Positions 61,508 to 64,000 of a DNA stretch of 64,000 nucleotides are shown here, in pieces (within the stretch, counting starts at the first letter, position 1; every line of letters begins with the position of its first letter). Made by a program: the position numbers and the translations under genes. Origin of the DNA: G963664115 sp965216035 (lineage in GTDB: Bacteria > Acidobacteriota > Terriglobia > 20CM-2-55-15). A model generated the notes under the pieces. That model had not been told where the DNA came from. It worked only from the letters and a program-made list of their open reading frames with translations, and made no database searches. The stretch lies in the NCBI GenBank assembly GCA_965216035.1, contig CBDCFM010000021.1:1178001-1242000 (forward strand). The letters are read 5' to 3'.

Positions 61508-61889
61508 CGTATTTTCGAAACGACCGAGTCTGAAAGGTCCTCAGGGCGCTGACAATAAGGAATCCGAAGGTGCCCTTCGCAATCGGACCTTTTGGCGGTG
61601 TGATTGGCGTTCGCTCTTCGTTCAAGTTCGCGTTCACCGTGGAGCTGGCCATCAGTTCAGGATTCAGCTCCTGAACGCGGTGCTGGATCGTCGTCGCGTG
61701 ACACGATGACCGAAAGCACCCATACCAGCGCCACGCCATACACCTTGAGGTTTAAACGTTAGCAGCGGGGGTTTGCAGGACGACACAGCAAACCCCCTTT
61801 TTATTGCGTTACGGATGACCGGTTGAAAAAGGACTCAATGGGGAAGCGACGCGGCAGGGAAGTCTCTGGTGTCGCCCAGGGGGCGGAAA
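61508..61889. other. Long 3' region after the histone-like gene
   Basis: There is no supported gene. A minus-strand ORF at 61476-61739 overlaps the histone-like gene and has no family resemblance, so it is not annotated. The intrinsic terminator at 61767-61805 suggests either a 260-nt 3' untranslated region or a small RNA gene ending there. Confidence 0.5.
61767..61805 (+). terminator. Intrinsic terminator
   Basis: GGGGGTTTGC (61767-61776) pairs perfectly with GCAAACCCCC (61788-61797), with an 11-nt loop and a run of five T residues directly after it. This is the clearest Rho-independent terminator in the window. Confidence 0.85.
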
Positions 61890-62900
61890 TCAACCTCCAA
61901 GTGTGATCATCTCGATCTTTCGACCGCTTTCAAGATAGCTGCCAGATTTTAGCGCCTCCCAGCGTTCGTCGGAGTATCGATCCCGGCGGTTACCCCACGC
62001 AGATCGGATAGCGCTTGCGATCGCTTCGTCGCTTTCTCCACCTCGAAGCAAGGATTTCAGATCAAAACCGGTCTCTGAAAAAAGACAGGTGACTAGCCGG
62101 CCATCTGCCGTCAGACGTCCCCGGGTGCAACTGGAGCAGAACGGTTCAGTGACCGAGCCGATGATACCCACCGATCCCTTACCGTCCACAAACTCGTAGT
62201 CCGTAGCGGGCGCGCGGCCTTCCCGGCGTCCAATTTCTTTCAAGGGGTAACGCGAATGAATCGTCTGAAAAATTTCCTTCTTCGACACCGTACGGCTGAG
62301 GCTCCAGTCGTTTGCGTTACCGACGTCCATATATTCGATAAAGCGAATTTCAATCCCTTCCGTCCTGGAATAATCGACTAAATCGATAATTTCATCCGCG
62401 TTCACGCCTTCTATCACCACGGCGTTGATCTTGATCGTTTCGAAGCCGACCTCGCGGGCGGTACGGATGCCGTTGAGCACTGCCGCAAGATTGCCGCGTT
62501 TGGTTAATTGGGCAAATCGGTCGGGGCGCAGCGTATCGAGGCTCACGTTAATCCGATTGAGGCCGGCACGCCGCAGGCTGGAGGCGCGCGCTCCGAGAAG
62601 CGAGCCATTCGTCGTTAGCGAGAGATCGCGCAAGCCTTCAAGCTGGGTCAATCGCGCGACCAATTCGGAAAGATTCTGGCGAACAAGTGGCTCGCCGCCG
62701 GTCAAACGGATATGTTCGACTCCATGCTTCAGAAAAAGTGAAGCGAGACGCGTAATCTCTTCGAACGACAGCAGGGCCGATTTTTCGGTCCAGACATACT
62801 CGTCGAGTGGCATGCAATAGTTGCAACGGTAGTTGCAGCGGTCAGTCACCGAAACACGAAGGTCTCGGAGGGGTCTCTGGAGAGTATCTTTGAACGGCAC
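61890..62900 (-). CDS. moaA: GTP 3',8-cyclase MoaA
   Basis: This 336-residue radical SAM enzyme has the N-terminal cluster motif DRCNYRCNYCMP, the second [4Fe-4S] cluster Cys residues in EPFCSSCTRGRLTADGRLVT and CLF, and the C-terminal Gly-Gly (MITLGG) needed for catalysis. It converts GTP to 3',8-cyclo-dihydro-GTP, the first step of molybdenum cofactor synthesis with MoaC. No other moa genes are adjacent. Length is normal and all motifs are intact. Confidence 0.95.
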   Translation of the reverse strand: MPFKDTLQRPLRDLRVSVTDRCNYRCNYCMPLDEYVWTEKSALLSFEEITRLASLFLKHGVEHIRLTGGEPLVRQNLSELVARLTQLEGLRDLSLTTNGSLLGARASSLRRAGLNRINVSLDTLRPDRFAQLTKRGNLAAVLNGIRTAREVGFETIKINAVVIEGVNADEIIDLVDYSRTEGIEIRFIEYMDVGNANDWSLSRTVSKKEIFQTIHSRYPLKEIGRREGRAPATDYEFVDGKGSVGIIGSVTEPFCSSCTRGRLTADGRLVTCLFSETGFDLKSLLRGGESDEAIASAIRSAWGNRRDRYSDERWEALKSGSYLESGRKIEMITLGG

Positions 62901-63653
62901 AAGGCGATTATGCCTGGACAGATGCGTTGGTTCAAGGGAGTTGGTGCTTCAGCTCATGTCGCATAATGGACATTATGTCAACTTATCGCTGGCGCCCGCC
63001 TACCGACCGCCTACTTCAGACAGCCCCCTGCTTCCCGTCTCGACCTCGCTCCGATCAAAATAGACCAGGATCTCAGGCTGACTCAGGCGACTGTGGATAA
63101 ACCTGTGCAAAACTCTCGGCAACGCGGTCTAGCAACGTCTAAAGCGATTGTATCTCGTATTTTGCACTGAAAATGGGCCTTTTAGCGCTTGTTGAAAACC
63201 GGAGCTGATTTTGGGTCAATGGGCATGAGGTTTGAATGCATGTGGCAGTTTTGCGGACGCCTTTAGATGGGCTTATCAGTGCAAGGTGGGTCCGGTGAGT
63301 CCGTGTATTGGGCCTCAGACGACTTCCGACTGACAGAAGGCTTGATAGATGGGCCTAAGACGCACCTTAGAAAGCGAAAGACCCGCCAATAAAGGGTGAG
63401 CGCGAGCACGGTCGACTGTCGGTGCACCGGTAGAGCCTGGCATCGATCTCGGTTGAACTGGAATAGTATAACTATATTGATATTAGGGATATAAGGGAGT
63501 TAGGTTATGTATCACATTCAATATATCCTCAAATTCGGTCTTTTCATCGGCGACATCCAACGGTACGGAGGTTCGGGCTGCGGTCGTCCCCGAACAGGGG
63601 ACCGCGTGCTGTTCCCTGCTCTCAGGCAGTGGACTTGGAAGGGAGCGTTCGAA
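62901..63653. other. Long non-coding interval
   Basis: No ORF with family resemblance is found. It holds one perfect DnaA-box sequence, TGTGGATAA (63092-63100, complement of TTATCCACA), and an AT-rich patch near 63460-63530. One box is too little to call an origin. Confidence 0.45.
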
Positions 63654-64000
63654 TTAGGGAGATGAGAGGTCGAGTGCTTCCAATGCCTGCTGAAGATCCT
63701 CCAGGCTCTGACCCGCATCGGCCATTCGCCCTTGAGAGGTGAAACGCCGGTAGTCGGAGAGGGCCTGGGTCGCGCGCTGAATCAAAGCAGTGGGCAGGGC
63801 GACGACCTCGGGTCCTGCGCCGGAGGGGAGATCATCCAGACGGATTTCGGTCAGTTCCTCTGCCGTGTCGGGAGAAAAAGAAAAACTGCGATCAAGGAGG
63901 TTGCTCAGCGCCTCTTCAAACGAAGCGCCATATGTCATACGATCCTGCGTTGCGAGTACGACAATGCGGAGTTCGGGCATCGGGCTGCGTTCCGCCTGGA
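63654..64000 (-). CDS. UPF0182 (COG1615) membrane protein, C-terminal end
   Basis: The gene continues beyond the right edge. The visible part reads AERSPMPELRIVVLATQDRM, then YGASFEEALSNLLDRSFSFS and a C-terminal helical region ALIQRATQALSDYRRFTSQG and AGQSLEDLQQALEAL. This matches the soluble C-terminal end of UPF0182 proteins, which are large (about 900 residues) integral membrane proteins of unknown function. The apparent ATG at 63980 is internal because the frame stays open upstream with the conserved QAERSP. Confidence 0.85.
   Translation of the reverse strand, partial: QAERSPMPELRIVVLATQDRMTYGASFEEALSNLLDRSFSFSPDTAEELTEIRLDDLPSGAGPEVVALPTALIQRATQALSDYRRFTSQGRMADAGQSLEDLQQALEALDLSSP

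Noticed and set aside
61476..61739. 87-residue minus-strand ORF
   Set aside because: It overlaps the histone-like gene and lacks homology signals or a ribosome site.
63092..63100. Replication origin based on the DnaA box
   Set aside because: Only one perfect box is visible and no dnaA or dnaN gene is near; kept only as a low-interest observation.

Overview
The window reads as a chromosomal stretch of an Acidobacteriota-like Gram-negative bacterium. This is inferred from two very large Oar/TonB-dependent-type barrel proteins (one with an N-terminal carboxypeptidase-regulatory domain), a DUF1501/DUF1549-1553 pair, a fused LptF-LptG permease, LpxD, MurJ and many secreted lipoproteins and peptidases. 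No rRNA, tRNA or CRISPR array was recognised.

Layout. 0-8.4 kb: a CusF-like lipoprotein, an HD phosphohydrolase, a membrane protein, a TlpA-like lipoprotein, then a Fur regulator fused to a ferritin-like domain whose stop codon overlaps the start of a TonB-dependent receptor, and a decayed rhomboid protease. 8.4-21.1 kb: a TPR protein, a PfkB kinase, the overlapping recO-glyQ-glyS operon, divergent lpxD and murJ, a Tat-exported HD-type protein and a second barrel receptor. 21.4-29.4 kb: a decayed integrative island inserted at the 5' end of xerD. It is bounded by 76-bp imperfect direct repeats of the xerD start and carries a P4-type integrase, a group II intron remnant, a TIR-domain stump, an acyltransferase gene split by a complete IS21-family element, and other scraps. 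29.3-44.7 kb: xerD, lptF-lptG fusion, thiD, an unannotated SelW-like selenoprotein gene behind an M61 peptidase, DUF1054, TerB-like, amidase with a small GatC/AtzG-like partner, CcdA-like, S9 and M23 peptidases and a HEAT protein. 44.7-52.7 kb: a membrane protein, a frataxin-like gene and a diaminopimelate operon (dapE-like, dapB, dapA, dapD), then an OPT transporter and a metallo-beta-lactamase protein with a receiver-like tail. 52.7-64 kb: a DUF1501/DUF1553 pair, DUF2461, a sigma54-activator gene destroyed by a nonsense codon and an IS256-family insertion, a DUF6174 lipoprotein, a tiny lysine-rich histone-like protein, moaA and the end of a UPF0182 gene.

The most notable item is the 76-codon selW-like gene at 34189-34416 (minus). 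It has an in-frame TGA at the Sec position of a C-x-x-U motif, and a perfect 17-nt hairpin with a GGUCA loop starts 11 nt after that TGA. ORF callers would miss it. The recurring decay (rhomboid, sigma54 activator, island genes) and two complete insertion sequences show a genome with recent IS activity and gene loss.
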